Below, one piece after another: positions 1-10,842 of a stretch of 64,000 nucleotides of DNA (its first letter is position 1; every line of letters begins with the position of its first letter). The translations under genes were made by a program, and so were the position numbers. The notes beneath the pieces were generated by a model. It made no database searches and was not told the DNA's origin. It saw only the letters and a list, made by a program, of their open reading frames with translations. Origin of the DNA: Latrodectus hesperus (Eukaryota; Arthropoda; Arachnida; Araneae; Theridiidae); the NCBI GenBank assembly GCA_037975125.1, contig JAJQOW010000194.1, positions 93,183-157,182 of the forward strand, in the 5' to 3' direction.

Positions 1-195
1 TCTTGCATTAATTAAATGATTTTTAAATAATGCTGCCTAGAGCAGTCGTCTTGCTGCTATCAAAAAGGAACGTCTTCGCGTCTTTAGGATTATTTCTCTT
101 CTGCCCCGCTCACTGGGGAAGCTGTAGCGCCTCTCGAGCCCTTTCTCAAGTGGGCACTTGAAATAGTGACTTCGGCTATTAAATGGTTCACCCAC

Positions 196-198
<3 letters not shown>
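1..198. other. Unassigned sequence
   Basis: Somewhat GC-richer than what follows. I see no convincing coding frame, splice site pair or transposon terminus. It may be part of a repeat whose other end lies outside the window. Confidence 0.4.

Positions 199-286
<88 letters not shown>
199..286. repeat. (TA)n microsatellite
   Basis: Uninterrupted TA dinucleotide run of about 88 bases, the first of a dozen such tracts in the window. Confidence 0.98.
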
Positions 287-292
<6 letters not shown>

Positions 293-1494
293 AATTGTCG
301 ATGGATAAAAATAATAAAAACGAGTGATGTTAAATCGAGACATAACTATTTAATTAGTAATTTACATGAAATACAATTAACTTAAATAAGACATCACATA
401 AGTAGTAAATTGAAAAAATTAACAAGACTTGACGAACATTCACAAAATTACAGTAGCGAGTGTTCCGCTGCTGACGCTCAAATCCACGGTCGAGAGCAGA
501 CTGGTGAGAAGCGTCTCTGCCTAATCACACCTGTCTGGTAAGAAAGTTTATTCTTACGCCGCGTGTCTTGTATCCATCCGCGTTGTTTACCTTTTTGGTG
601 CTTGCTTACATTTTGCAGCGGGACCACTACATATATGTATACTACTTCCCACACTATTCTGGGAAACTTGGCAATCAGTGTTACTCAGTCTCTACAAGTG
701 TAAATACAAACTGTTTAGAATTCATTTGTAAAATCAATTGTTTTGTTAACTTGTAAAAATTTCTTTTATAGTTAATTAACTGATAAATAAGCTAATTTCA
801 AATAATATTTTTAAAATTTTTTTTTATATTTTGTTTCATCATGATAATAAATGCTTTGTTAGTTAATAACATTTGTATTCATTTATTTTCAAAACCTCAT
901 TTTAAATATACTGTTTTATATTATTTATCCATTATATTGTTAAGCTAAAATGGGATTTTATGAAATTTCTCTTGTTCACATGATTATAATGAATTCAGAA
1001 GTAATTTATTATTAATTAAAATAACATATGCTTGCGTATTATTGACATTTATTAAACAATGGTTTCATTTCAATGATTCTCAAAATATAGATTTTTCGGA
1101 AGTTGATTTTTATTCATTTATATATAAAAGTTATAAATTAATATAAATTACTCAGTACTGCACATATTTTTTCTAGTGTGGAAGATGAATAAAACGCATT
1201 TTATTGATACATAATAAGGGACAACAAATTATTTTCGGTCCAAAGCATAATTCATGATCAAGCACACAAATAACAGAATAAAGTAAGAAAATCTCTCTCT
1301 GCGAAAATGAAAATATCGTGTTCCAAAAGAACTTATATATAATTCTTTTTGTTACTTATGTTAGAATAACGTATATGCAATAATATTGGGAACTTATATT
1401 ACAATAAAAGTGGGAAAATTCATTTCATAGTTATTGACTGCGTGTTTACTTCTAAACTTCACCATGCAAAATACATTCTGCGCTGCTTCTAATG
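287..1494. other. AT-rich intergenic or intronic sequence
   Basis: No gene is supported. A GC-richer pocket at about 440-610 could be an old element fragment, but I cannot place it in a family. The rest is AT-rich without repeats I can delimit. Confidence 0.5.
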
Positions 1495-2058
1495 ATGCTT
1501 CTGGTATCAGGACTTCTTATCAGGTATCGGTAGTTTTGACCTCTTTTCTTAACGCCTCTGCCATGCTCTTGAGTTTGATGTTTTGCTTGTAAGGAATAAT
1601 ATTTGTGTTATTTTTGGCTAATTTGATTGTATATTTGAATGAGAGAAAATTATTTCTTATTTTAAATTGATCTATGTATGCGATTTTTCAATTCGTCTTT
1701 ATAGTAAGATTTTGTGGTGTTCTACATTGACTGCTTGTTGAGCAATGCATTTAAATGTATGTTGGGATACCTAATTCAACTCAAATTTCTTTTTTCACGC
1801 AAGAGCATTTGTAGTCATTTTTAATCGGACATTTAGAAAATTCTAATTTGGAAATATGCTGTCTAATCGTAACGATGATTACTATCGTTCTGAGAATATT
1901 AGTTACTAAAATTAATATTCGATGCCAATTCTACACTACGTAGGATGCAATACATAAACCTTAACTAATAAATAACACTTACAACTTATTAAGATATAAG
2001 TAGTAGGATGCGCAGATACTCTAATCAATAACAGCAGAAAATCGTATCCTTATGTCAT
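1495..2058 (+). repeat. Mutator-like upstream segment, part A (inverted relative to 38.45-38.88 kb)
   Basis: Bases about 1495-1930 match the reverse complement of about 38450-38880 along their length, roughly 80-85% by eye. The 38-kb copy lies upstream of a Mutator-like transposase relic, so this is taken as the same non-coding upstream region. About 130 bp before the LINE insertion (1930-2058) are not obviously alignable between copies. The segment ends at the jockey insertion; part B resumes at 7057. Confidence 0.7.
2048..2058. repeat. Target-site duplication of the jockey element, left copy
   Basis: The 11-mer ccttatgtcat occurs here and again at 7046-7056, exactly flanking the LINE. This delimits the insertion to 2059-7045. 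Confidence 0.88.
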
Positions 2059-2500
2059 GAACATGAACATGAGAGAGATTTCCGGAGCATGCAACGGCGA
2101 AGCCGTTTTTACTCCTTCAACTGAAGTAGTGCGCAGTAGCCAGTGACTGATAGAGAAAAGGGAAGTAGGTGAGGGCGAGGAGAAAGTCCTCGTCGCTGAT
2201 TGGTTGTTACAATTGAGCTCAGTGACGCTCACAGGGAATATAGTAAATTAAAATGAAAGGAATAATATAGTAAATATAGTTAGCACAGTAAGATAGGAAA
2301 ATACAAGTAATAATAAGCAAAAACTATTTACAATGAATGCAAAAACAACAGGAAAAATATATATACAAGAGAAACAAAAAAGTGGAAAGCAATAAAATTG
2401 GTGGTCACCCTCCAATTTGCTGTCCGCTAAGTATGTATCCGCATTTCGGGTACATGGTTGAAATGAGAAATAAAATACAAGTTGAATCTGGGATATATAA

Positions 2501-2590
2501 ATGCAAAACATTCTGGGTTAAATAGATAAAATAATACAAAATGTAAAAGAGAAAAAAATGCAAAGTATTCTGGGTTAAATAGATAAAATA
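2501..2590 (-). repeat. Two direct repeats in the jockey 3' UTR
   Basis: A 33-base unit at 2501-2533 recurs at 2558-2590 with two differences (period 57). Each copy contains ttctgggttaaatagataaa. They lie between the ORF2 stop and the 3' terminus of the LINE. Confidence 0.9.
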
Positions 2591-2653
2591 GAAACATAAT
2601 GTACGGAGATAAATGGAATAAAATGAAAAGGGGCGTTGACATATATACATTAT

Positions 2654-5434
2654 TTACATGGTGTTGATATCAAACTTGGAATTTTTGGAGATGATAGCAT
2701 CGCTGTTAAAAAAGGCAGCAAGTGGACGTATTTTCTTGTCTTCTTTTAAGTTGATAAAGTGGAAAATTTCATTGAAATTAGCTTGATTACATTGAGGAGC
2801 TTCATTATAAAACTTGATGTTGAGCTTGGCTATGTGTTGTTGTAATGTGTCTATTTTTAAGTCATTATGAATGGCACTGTTCTTTAGATAGTAAGGCGCT
2901 CCCAGCATATTTCGTAGAATTTTATTCTGAAAAGTATTAAGTTTCTTGATATTTGCTTCATTAGCCGTGCACCAGGCAGGAGACGCATAAGTAACAATTG
3001 GCCGAATGTATACAGTATATATGAGTTTTTTGATTTTTACACTGGTTTTACTTCTTCTGTTAATGATAGGACGTAGCAGTGAGTAAGCTCCCTGAGCTTT
3101 TCCAATTACTTTATTAATGTGGTCAGTCCATGTTAGATGTTGATCAATGGTGAGACCCAAATATGTAGCAGATTTGACTTCAGGTATAAATTCATTGAAA
3201 AGCTTGAGCTTTCCATGTACCGGTAGTTTTTGGAGGCGTGGCCTAATAACAAGGAGGTTAGATTTAGATGCATTTACTTGAACTTTCCATATCTTGCACC
3301 AATTTTCAATTATATTTAAATGTTTTTGAAGTTTATTTAACGCTAAGTTAATTGATTTTGTTTTCACCAAAACACCAGTATCATCTGCGAAAAATGATGT
3401 CATGCTGTTATGATCGCCTGAGATCGTAGGAAAGTCAGTGGTGTAGAAGAGAAATAGGACTGGGCCTATAACACTTCCTTGAGGGACTCCAGCTTCAACA
3501 ATTCTATTGGATGAGAGTTCTTGATTAAATTTAACTTTGAATGTGCGATTATGAAGATAATTTTTTATGAGCATGACTAATTTTTTATTAAAATGAAGTT
3601 TTAGTAATTTGAAGATATGCCCAGAATGCCATAGCCTATCAAATGCCTTGGCAATATCAAGCATTAGAAAGGCAGTCATTTCCTTGTTATGAAGACCACG
3701 TCCTATAAATTCTAGAGTACGCACAAGTTGCTTTACTGTACTAAGGCCTTTTCTAAATCCATATTGATCAATGGGTAGTTTTTCCATATATTTATTGATT
3801 CTGTGTTGAATCACCTTTTCATATATTTTTCCCAATGAGGGCAGGAGGCTGATTGGACGATAGTTACTGGGTATAGCAGGGTCTTTATTTTGTTTTTGAA
3901 ACAAAATTAGAGTAGCTTCTTTCCAGCAGTCTGGGAAGTATAGTGTTTTGATGCAATTATTAATGATATTAATTAGGTCTTGTACAGTATTTGTAGGAAG
4001 ATTTTTAATCATTTTATTGTTTATGCCGTCTCTCCCTGGCGCTTTTTTGTTCTTGAGATGTTTAATAATATTTTGAATTTCGTTAGTGCTTGTAGGTGTT
4101 AGGTCTTCATCTGTGTGATAATTACTAAGATTTTTCTTTATTTCGCTTTTGATTTCCTTTTCAATATTTTCATGGTCTTCTATATCATTTTCAGTAAACT
4201 GCTTTTCCATGGCATCGGCGAATGCTTCGGCTTTTTCGTAGTCAGTATAAACAAGGCCATGTTCACCGCGCAGGGGTCTACAAGTTCGTGTCCTGGTTTT
4301 GAAGTTTTTGCACATTTTCCAGACATTTTCAGTGTTTTCATCAAGAGAATTTAGTTTTTCTTCCCATTTGGAGTTACGATGGTTGGCACATTCTTCCCTA
4401 ATTTCGCGTTGGAGTTGATTGACAGAGTTTTTAAGGCTGGGATTGAGTGTTTTCCTATATTGTTTTCTGAGCTTGTTTTTTAGCTTGATCTTGTCTCTAG
4501 TGGTTTTTGGTAAGATGAGGTGGTTTTCCTTTTGCTCAATTTCTTCTGTTGAATCATTATAAGCTTGCAGGATGGTACTGGATAGATTATGAATTTGCTC
4601 ATTAATTTCCATGATGTTATTGGTGGTGGTAGTGTTACTGGATTTCTTTAGTAGTATGTTTTTAAAGAGGTTCCAATTTGTTTTTTTGTACATGTTTTTG
4701 TTGATATGCAGAGTCAATCCAGCTGATATGATGGTTGGCAGATGGTCAGATGATAGGTCATTGACCACATCAGCTGCAAGTGCCAGGTTCGAATTTGTGA
4801 CCGCAATGTCCAAGATGTCTGGTCTTTGCAATGTAAAGGCAGGATAGTAGGTAGGTTCAGTTGGAGCTACAACACTGAGATGATATTTGGTGAGAAGTGG
4901 ATAGAGTTTTTTACCGTTATTGTTCGTTGTTCTGCAATTCCAATGCTGTGATTTAGAGTTAAGGTCTCCAATTACAATAGTTTCAATATTTGGTGGAAAG
5001 AGATAAGTGATATCATTATCTGTGATATTTCTGTTGGGTGGGTTATACATAGCAGTTATTTTGATCTTTTTATTATGGAAGGGAGTTATTAGAACAGAAA
5101 CTTCTTCGTAGCCATCCTTATTGTTGTTGCTAAAAAGGGTAGAGGGAATACAATTTTTAACAAAGAGTATTACTCCTCCTCCTTTAAATGCAGTTCTGTT
5201 GGTGTAGTAGGTGCGGTAATTCGCAAGCTTGTAGGTTCGATTCCCATTACTATGCGACTCCGTAATGGCACAGATGTCAATGTCGTGTTGAGCAATAAAA
5301 TTTTTAAGTTCATCAAATTTATGTACTAAGTTATTTGCATTCCAATTACATATCTGCAGTATTTTGTTATATCCAGAATTACTCATGTTGGTCCATGGGG
5401 GTGGCATGTAGGATTTGTTCATTGGCTGGAACAA
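2654..5434 (-). CDS. Jockey ORF2: AP endonuclease plus reverse transcriptase
   Basis: A 926-residue open frame without a stop. The N-terminal third is an exonuclease-endonuclease-phosphatase domain that nicks target DNA: visible motifs are CNWNANN, the catalytic Glu in ITESH, VIGDLN, and the C-terminal SDH in LSSDHLP. The centre is a reverse transcriptase with YRPISLLPS, YGFRKGLST, LDIAKAFDRLW, GVPQGSVIGP and the active site FFADD. The C-terminal region lacks a CCHC knuckle and RNase H. The frame opens at the ATG at 5434, but the ATG at 5386, which overlaps the ORF1 stop as ATGAGTAA, is an attractive alternative start and would fit stop-restart coupling. It should be able to encode a functional protein. 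Confidence 0.93.
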   Translation of the reverse strand: MFQPMNKSYMPPPWTNMSNSGYNKILQICNWNANNLVHKFDELKNFIAQHDIDICAITESHSNGNRTYKLANYRTYYTNRTAFKGGGVILFVKNCIPSTLFSNNNKDGYEEVSVLITPFHNKKIKITAMYNPPNRNITDNDITYLFPPNIETIVIGDLNSKSQHWNCRTTNNNGKKLYPLLTKYHLSVVAPTEPTYYPAFTLQRPDILDIAVTNSNLALAADVVNDLSSDHLPTIISAGLTLHINKNMYKKTNWNLFKNILLKKSSNTTTTNNIMEINEQIHNLSSTILQAYNDSTEEIEQKENHLILPKTTRDKIKLKNKLRKQYRKTLNPSLKNSVNQLQREIREECANHRNSKWEEKLNSLDENTENVWKMCKNFKTRTRTCRPLRGEHGLVYTDYEKAEAFADAMEKQFTENDIEDHENIEKEIKSEIKKNLSNYHTDEDLTPTSTNEIQNIIKHLKNKKAPGRDGINNKMIKNLPTNTVQDLINIINNCIKTLYFPDCWKEATLILFQKQNKDPAIPSNYRPISLLPSLGKIYEKVIQHRINKYMEKLPIDQYGFRKGLSTVKQLVRTLEFIGRGLHNKEMTAFLMLDIAKAFDRLWHSGHIFKLLKLHFNKKLVMLIKNYLHNRTFKVKFNQELSSNRIVEAGVPQGSVIGPVLFLFYTTDFPTISGDHNSMTSFFADDTGVLVKTKSINLALNKLQKHLNIIENWCKIWKVQVNASKSNLLVIRPRLQKLPVHGKLKLFNEFIPEVKSATYLGLTIDQHLTWTDHINKVIGKAQGAYSLLRPIINRRSKTSVKIKKLIYTVYIRPIVTYASPAWCTANEANIKKLNTFQNKILRNMLGAPYYLKNSAIHNDLKIDTLQQHIAKLNIKFYNEAPQCNQANFNEIFHFINLKEDKKIRPLAAFFNSDAIISKNSKFDINTM

Positions 5435-6802
5435 CGTTGTTTAATATTCCTGAGTTCTTAATATAGTCCACAAAGACTTTAAGTTGTTGCAGGATGTCTT
5501 TGGCTTCGCTCAAGGTGTCTTTTGCTGCCGCCTGGGCATAAGTTTTGTTTTCAATAACGACATTTTTCACTATTTTGACTCCATTAGTATTGTTGGCTTC
5601 TTTCCTATCCTTTGATGGTGGTGAAAATTCTGCATCCCCGAAAGTTTGCAGGATGGTCACCCCCGCAGTTCGCACACTTGGCTGGTGTGTCCCTTGGTTT
5701 AGTGCAGGTAGAGGAAGCATGCTCTTCGCCACACTTAACACATCTAGGTGTGTGCTTGCACATCTGCTGTGCATGGTGCAGCTTCTGACATCTATAGCAC
5801 TGAGTGGGTCCATTTCGATTTTTAAAAGATTCAATCCTAACAGTGCAGTTATTGATGTATTTAATATTGTATATCTCTTTAGCCTTTTCCGTTTTTGGTA
5901 ATTGCACTATGAACATAGGGAGTTTTTGCAGCTCTCCATTGCGACGTCTAGTCATTTGGGTAATTTTAGATAAAGTGAAACCATGACAGATCAGTTCGTC
6001 TGTTATTTCATCGACAGGTGTGTCTATGGGTAAGTCCCTCACCACAACTTTAAGTGGCTTTTCATCATTGAGTAAGTAGGTATGATAACCTATTTCCATT
6101 TCTTCCAGAATTTTAATAGCATTTTTATGCATAGTAGGCGTCATTGATCTTAATTTTAATTTCATGCGCCGTGCACTTGGCGTGGTAGTTGCTAAAGTTT
6201 GCTTTTTTGAAGGCTTCGTTTATGTTTTTCCAACTACATTTTGGATCCTTGATAATAATCGGGGGTGCCTTGCTGGTGGGTTTTGCTAGAGTGCCTGGTG
6301 CAGATGAGACTTCTGTTGGTGTGGTCTCTTCGTCAGGTACTGGTGTTGCAATAGCGTCCTTGAGAATCTTCTTTTTACTTGGCTCCGTAGTATGTTCTTC
6401 CCTGTTACGTTTAGGAGTTTTTGCCTTGGTGGTATTAGTTTCTTCAAGTATCGCAAATTTGTTTGTTACCTCTACTGCATATTTGGAGGCATGACTAGTT
6501 GATGGTTGTTGATTATCATGAATATTAGCGCTTGTAGTTGAATCCATTTCATTATTTAAGTTTGTTGATTTAAACATATTAGCAAACTTGTTGCCCATCT
6601 CATGAACACGATGTTTTTCATCCGGAGTGAACTCATAGGAGGTCATAATGTTGTTCATAATGGTTGCAACTTCATTAATTCGCTCATAGAGCTGCTCAAT
6701 CATCAATAATTGCGTCGAGCGCATATTTCCTTTGTCCGTATCCATGTTGTTGTCCAGATCAGAATAGGGGAGGGAGGGAGCTTCCCTAGCCAGGGAAGAC
6801 AA
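5379..6802 (-). pseudogene. Jockey ORF1 (Gag-like, zinc-knuckle nucleic-acid-binding protein), frameshifted
   Basis: Three overlapping minus-strand frames together form one ORF1: 6802-6125 (acidic or polar N-terminus), 6165-5605 and about 5640-5379. The middle frame has the region preceding the knuckles (VVVRDLPIDTPVDEI), resembling the PRE_C2HC domain. Three cysteine-histidine knuckles follow, beginning CYRCQKLHHAQQMC, CVKCGEEHASSTC and CANCGGDHPANFRGC. The last frame gives a lysine-rich tail ending in MDQHE. The product would coat the element RNA. Two frame changes, near 6125-6165 and 5605-5640, break this copy, so it would need ORF1 protein from elsewhere unless these are sequencing errors. 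Confidence 0.85.
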
Positions 6803-7045
6803 AAGAAAAAAGGCGACCTCTCAGGGACTCTGAAACAGAGTGTGAGAACCTGGTCTAAAGTCTATGAAAAGAGAACCAGAATTCGACCTCAGTGACCCAG
6901 AACTCAGTTAGCTAGGTGTGAGGAGTCCTTGTCTATGGAACAAAACTAGGCTGTAGCACCAATAGCTACAAGAGAGAAAAAACTAACGAGTGGAAAAAAG
7001 CGACCTTCCCTAGACCAAGTCCCAAAGAAGAATGATGATGATTGA

Positions 7046-7056
7046 CCTTATGTCAT
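7046..7056. repeat. Target-site duplication of the jockey element, right copy
   Basis: Exact repeat of ccttatgtcat at 2048-2058. Confidence 0.88.
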
Positions 7057-7835
7057 TGAAACATAATTGAAATATATTCCATATATTTTATTTTATAAAC
7101 AAGTAGATGTTGTTAAATTATTTTTAAGACTACAGTAGACCAACAAAATGTGAAAAATCGACAAACATATAGATTTCCTTTTTAATTAGTAAAAACAAAT
7201 AGTAATCATTCTCTATATTTTAAAAAAAGAATTTTTGATTTTAGCCAATTTTAAGCAAAGTTATTAATGTTTTATTAAAGTAAACAATGTGCCACGCCCC
7301 TTTTTAAAGTTTGCTCGAAAACGTGAACTAGTAACATCAGGACAGTGTATTTGAATAATAACTAATTTGCAATGAAATATATGTATTTCTAGAATGTCAT
7401 AAGTTTTAAATATCACATTTTAGTTCATATTTGTTTGATTTACTCTATTAAAACTTGAAAAAATAAGGTATTTATTTTGTTAACAAATGGCCACTCCCAT
7501 TTCCTATCGTCTCACAGCATGCAAATATTTATTCTTCAAATTGCTAATTACTAAATTGTTTTTTTAGAATGAGCTATATTTTAATCACGTCAATACTATT
7601 TAGTTTTCATTATTTGTATGATTTTGTCTGGAAACACTAATCTTATTGATTTCTCACAGCTATTGATATTTGATTTCACCGCTTGATTCTGTTTTGATTT
7701 TGAAACCTGTTTCTGTTTGCTGTTCAGCAGTTCTTTTCAGTACTACTTTCTCAAATAATAATCTCTTGAATCGAACAATGTAATTTCCATCATAATGCAT
7801 GCAATTAGTTCAAGATACAGGAAGCCTAAAGGCGT
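7057..7835 (+). repeat. Mutator-like upstream segment, part B (inverted relative to 37.5-38.3 kb)
   Basis: From about 7100 to 7835 this matches the reverse complement of about 38270-37545. It includes the first codons of the transposase gene at the right end, here on the + strand as caattagttcaagatacagg. Similarity stops at about 7835, so only the 5' part of the Mutator-like element is present. Together with 1495-2058 it forms one fragment, in the same internal order as the 38-kb copy, into which the jockey element inserted. Confidence 0.75.
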
Positions 7836-8525
7836 TATCACCGAGGGAACACTATTGAATTTCTATTATTAAATTGAAAATTGCAGAGTTAATTTTAATG
7901 CTACATGACTACTCACACTTTTGTACTGTAAATTGGTTTGTTTTTTGTGACATACTTCACAATTTGGTGGTTTTAAAAACGTGAAGCTGTTCTAAGCAAA
8001 CTTTTATTCACTATATCGACAAGTTGGTATTAAATAACGAGTATTTCAGCCACTTCTTCCAATATAGGACGTCTTGAACTGAAAACAATAGTGTTTATAT
8101 CTATTCCTTGTCACAATTTACAATTTTTCTTCATTTTAGCTAAAATATCCTTATTTCCGCTTATTTAGGAAAACTGTTTAGCATGTACTTAATTAAATGG
8201 TATGAAACGATTTATTTATTATTGAATGTGCATAAATATAATGAGTACTATAAAGAGAGTACGATGAAATTTAATTAATCACCTTTACACAATTCAAATG
8301 CAAGCTGTCAGCTCTTGAAATATTCCTTGTTGCAATGGTGGTGGTGGTGAATTGAGTTAAAAAAATCATATTCAAATAATTGAATTTTTATTCACTTATC
8401 TTATGGAAAACATAACAATTCCAAAAGCATATAAAAATAAATGACCGCTTGCAGTAAGAAATTATTTTATAAATTTTTTAAGAGAATATCAGCTAAATAT
8501 ATGCAAATTCTTTTCTTTTTCTTAG
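7836..8525 (+). other. Presumed nrf-6-like intron upstream of the first recognised exon
   Basis: No exon is recognised. The last 50 bases are T-rich and end in a good polypyrimidine tract and AG acceptor (ttcttag at 8519-8525). Earlier exons of the gene must lie further upstream or outside the window. Confidence 0.5.
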
Positions 8526-8646
8526 CGATATCAACTACTGGGTGGATCGAGGTTATATCAGATCATATCTACACGTATTTTCGTACAATGTGGGACTCCC
8601 TGTGGGTTATATACTCGCTACGAAGCAAAAAATAAAGATATCAAGA
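8526..8646 (+). CDS. nrf-6-like: nrf-6-like acyltransferase-3 exon (first recognised)
   Basis: Acceptor AG at 8524-8525 and donor gtaagt at 8647. The exon is open in the frame starting at 8527 and reads ...WVDRGYIRSYLHV... then YNVGLPVGYILATKQ and KIKISR. NRF-6 family proteins have, near this point, an aromatic-Arg motif followed by a hydrophobic '(P)Y.VGL..GY' transmembrane segment and a short basic loop; the match is good. It starts with the last base of a split codon and ends in phase 0, which fits the exon at 24356. NRF-6 proteins are multi-pass membrane proteins of the acyltransferase-3 superfamily; in C. elegans nrf-6 affects drug and yolk transport. Substrate unknown. Identification depends on all three exons taken together. 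Confidence 0.72.
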
Positions 8647-8715
8647 GTAAGTTAAAAAGAGAATATTTTGCTTAAAAGATAAACATTTTTATGTACTCTA
8701 ATTGTTTTATTATTT

Positions 8716-8761
8716 AGGTATACAGTTATTGGAGAATTCCTACTCTAATAACTGTATACCT
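8716..8761. repeat. Short palindrome in the nrf-6-like intron
   Basis: Arms of 19 bases with one mismatch (aggtatacagttattggag against its inverse) around an 8-base loop. It lies 70 bases after the exon donor. It may be a footprint of a small inverted-repeat element. Confidence 0.75.
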
Positions 8762-8837
8762 ATCATTTTTAAAGTATCAGTATCATTTTTAAATTTTGTG
8801 CGTTTACACAGTTTTTATTTAAATTAACTGTAATGTT

Positions 8838-8841
<4 letters not shown>

Positions 8842-8879
<38 letters not shown>
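8842..8879. repeat. (TA)n, left part of an invaded microsatellite
   Basis: TA run directly abutting the Tc1 element. The tract continues on the far side of the element at 10160. Confidence 0.97.
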
Positions 8880-8882
<3 letters not shown>

Positions 8883-10159
8883 TACTGGCCATTAAAATTT
8901 CTACACCAGGAAACCAGAGACTTGACACCAGTTTTCTCATACTCAATTTCCGTTTTAAATTGTTTTCGGCAAATAAAGTTGTTGTAATGCCTCGTGTAAG
9001 AAGAAGAAATGTCTATCAGCACGTGTCTGACTTTGATCGAGGAAAGATTATAGCCTAACGGGATTGCGGTTTATCGTACCACAATATTGCTGCTCGCGTC
9101 GGTCGAGACCCCATAACTTTTAGCAGAATATGGAATCGATGGGTTCAGGACAATCATACGGAACGTCATGGAGGATCTCAGTGACCCCCCATCACTAACA
9201 GAATCTTATCCGCATGGTCACAAGGTATCGTACAGCATCGTCACGAACCCTGAGTCAAGAAATGAGGTCATTTGCAAGGCAACAAATTTCTGCTCGAACA
9301 GTTCGACGACGTTTGCAGCAGCATGGATTGTCTGCACGGCGACCATGGCTTCGGCTCATTGACGCTGCGTCACACACAGGAGCACCTTCAATGGTGTGAT
9401 CAGCGACGAACCTGGAAGCGGGAATGGCATCAAGTCATCTTTACAGATGAATCTCGGCTCTGTATACAGGACCATGATGGCCGCATCCGTGTTTGGAGGC
9501 ATCGTGGAGAAAGCGCATTGCCAGCTTGCATTGGACATCGCCATACTGGCCCAATTGCTGGAGTGATGGTATTGCTGCTGCTGGAGTGATGCCATTGGAT
9601 ACACGTCTCGATCACTTCTTGTTCGCATTACCGGCACTTTGAAGAGAAATCGTTACATTTCCGATGTGTTAAGGCCCGTGGCTCTGCCCTATCTTCGAGG
9701 CCTCCCAAATGTTTTGTTTCAACAGGATAATGCACGACCGCATGTTGCCCGTACTGTTCTGAACTTCCTATATACAGAACAGGTTCGACTGTTACCCTGG
9801 TCAGCACGTTCTCCTGATCTGTCACCAATGAGAACGTGTGGTCAATGGTTTCCGAGCGATTGACACGCCATCACTCACCATCCACTACTGTCGATGAACT
9901 GTGGCATAGTGTTGAAGCTTCATGGATTGAGATCCCGGTACACGCCATAGAATCTCTGTTTGACTCCATGCCTAGGCAGATAAATGCTGTTATTGCAGCC
10001 AGAGGTGGCTGCTCTAGGTACTGATTTCTCAAGATCTATACATCCTAATTTCTTGTAAATCTAATCACTTGTTCTTTCCACTTTATTGTATGTGTCCAAT
10101 AAATATCGTTCTGTTATTTGCATTCCTTCTTGGTGTAGCAATTTTATTGGCCAGTAGTG
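8880..10159 (+). mobile_element. Tc1-like DNA transposon
   Basis: A 1280-bp element with terminal inverted repeats: left end cactactggccattaaaatt, right end the inverse of cactactggccaataaaatt, about 29 bp with two differences. TA flanks both ends (8878-8879 and 10160-10161), the usual Tc1/mariner target duplication. It sits inside a (TA)n tract. The single gene is decayed, so the copy is non-autonomous now. Confidence 0.93.
8987..10024 (+). pseudogene. Tc1-like transposase, decayed
   Basis: Begins MPRVRRRNVYQHVSDFDRG, followed by helix-turn-helix DNA-binding sequence broken by stops near 9056 and 9180. The catalytic core is spread over several frames: VIFTDESRL (first Asp), VLFQQDNARPHVARTV (second Asp) and SPDLSP, then ENVWSMVSE after a one-base deletion near 9830. 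If the frame is followed across that deletion, the second Asp and the Glu are separated by 34 residues, so this was a DD34E enzyme. At least two stops and several frameshifts make it inactive. Confidence 0.88.
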
Positions 10160-10178
10160 TATATATACTATATATATA

Positions 10179-10258
<80 letters not shown>
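10160..10258. repeat. (TA)n between the Tc1 and gypsy elements
   Basis: Nearly pure TA with a few C-containing interruptions near 10170. It separates the right end of the Tc1 element from the left LTR, so both inserted into the same tract. Confidence 0.96.
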
Positions 10259-10262
<4 letters not shown>

Positions 10263-10457
10263 ATGAAACAAACATATGACTCCAATTTTGAAACATACAC
10301 ATTTAATTAAAAAAAAGAACAAAATTTGCAAGGAGTCATGTATGGGTTTGCGACAATCTCTCTCGCCTGCTTCGCGTACAACGAAAGTCTCTGAATTTAA
10401 AAAAAAAAAAAAAAAAAAGGATCTTAAAATCGAAAGTGCCGATGGTGAGACATTACA
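10259..10457 (-). repeat. Gypsy element 1, 3' LTR
   Basis: A 199-bp repeat starting tgttatgaaac and ending cattaca on the + strand, i.e. TG...CA termini. It matches 22249-22460 with roughly six differences outside its A-run. TA repeats flank it outside; inside it borders a T-rich stretch (purine-rich on the coding strand) before the pol gene. Confidence 0.88.
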
Positions 10458-10842
10458 GATTAAATTATTCCTTCTTTCACCGGAGTTTTTTTTTTTTTTT
10501 TTTCTTCTCATTCTAAGAAAATCAACCTGCAAATAAAAATGAAAAAAACACACACAAACAACAATGAGAAAAATTTAATATTACAGATAGCCCTGATCAA
10601 TCGGACTCTGGCTGAAACACAAAATTATATGGAATTATATAATATTAAATATAAAATAAAAATATATCAAAATAGCACAAAATAATTATCTAACACAACC
10701 GAATCTTCAACACTAACTAAATTTACAAATAGACACATTTTCATTATAAAAAACATTTTTTTTTACGTACACATGTAACAACAGTGGAAATTTGTATTAA
10801 AAAAAAGCATTTTAATTTAATATCTGAGAAAAAAGAAAATAA
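10458..10842 (-). other. 3' untranslated part of gypsy element 1
   Basis: Between the pol stop and the 3' LTR. It holds a T16 run at about 10487-10502 followed by cttctc, which on the minus strand is purine-rich. A second purine-rich patch at 10468-10485 lies nearer the LTR; the true polypurine tract is uncertain. Confidence 0.6.

Larger units (their letters stand above)
2059..7045 (-). mobile_element. Full-length jockey-type non-LTR retrotransposon
   Basis: A 4987-bp element on the minus strand bounded by an exact 11-bp duplication. On the minus strand it runs: 5' UTR (7045 to 6803); ORF1 with CCHC zinc knuckles (6802 to 5379, two frameshifts); an intact endonuclease-reverse transcriptase ORF2 (to 2654); a 595-bp 3' UTR containing two copies of a 33-bp repeat; and a short tail of catgtt units instead of poly(A). 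There is no RNase H domain after the RT, as is usual for jockey. The intact ORF2 and exact duplication argue for a fairly recent insertion. Confidence 0.9.

Noticed and set aside
600..756. Possible exon after an acceptor-like ttttgcag near 618 (frame DHYIYVYYFPHYSGKLG)
   Set aside because: No family match, no matching donor in phase, and no link to the nrf-6-like exons.
10380..10418. Poly(A) tail of a LINE or processed pseudogene
   Set aside because: The A-run lies within the gypsy LTR and recurs at the same place in the other LTR (22388-22414).
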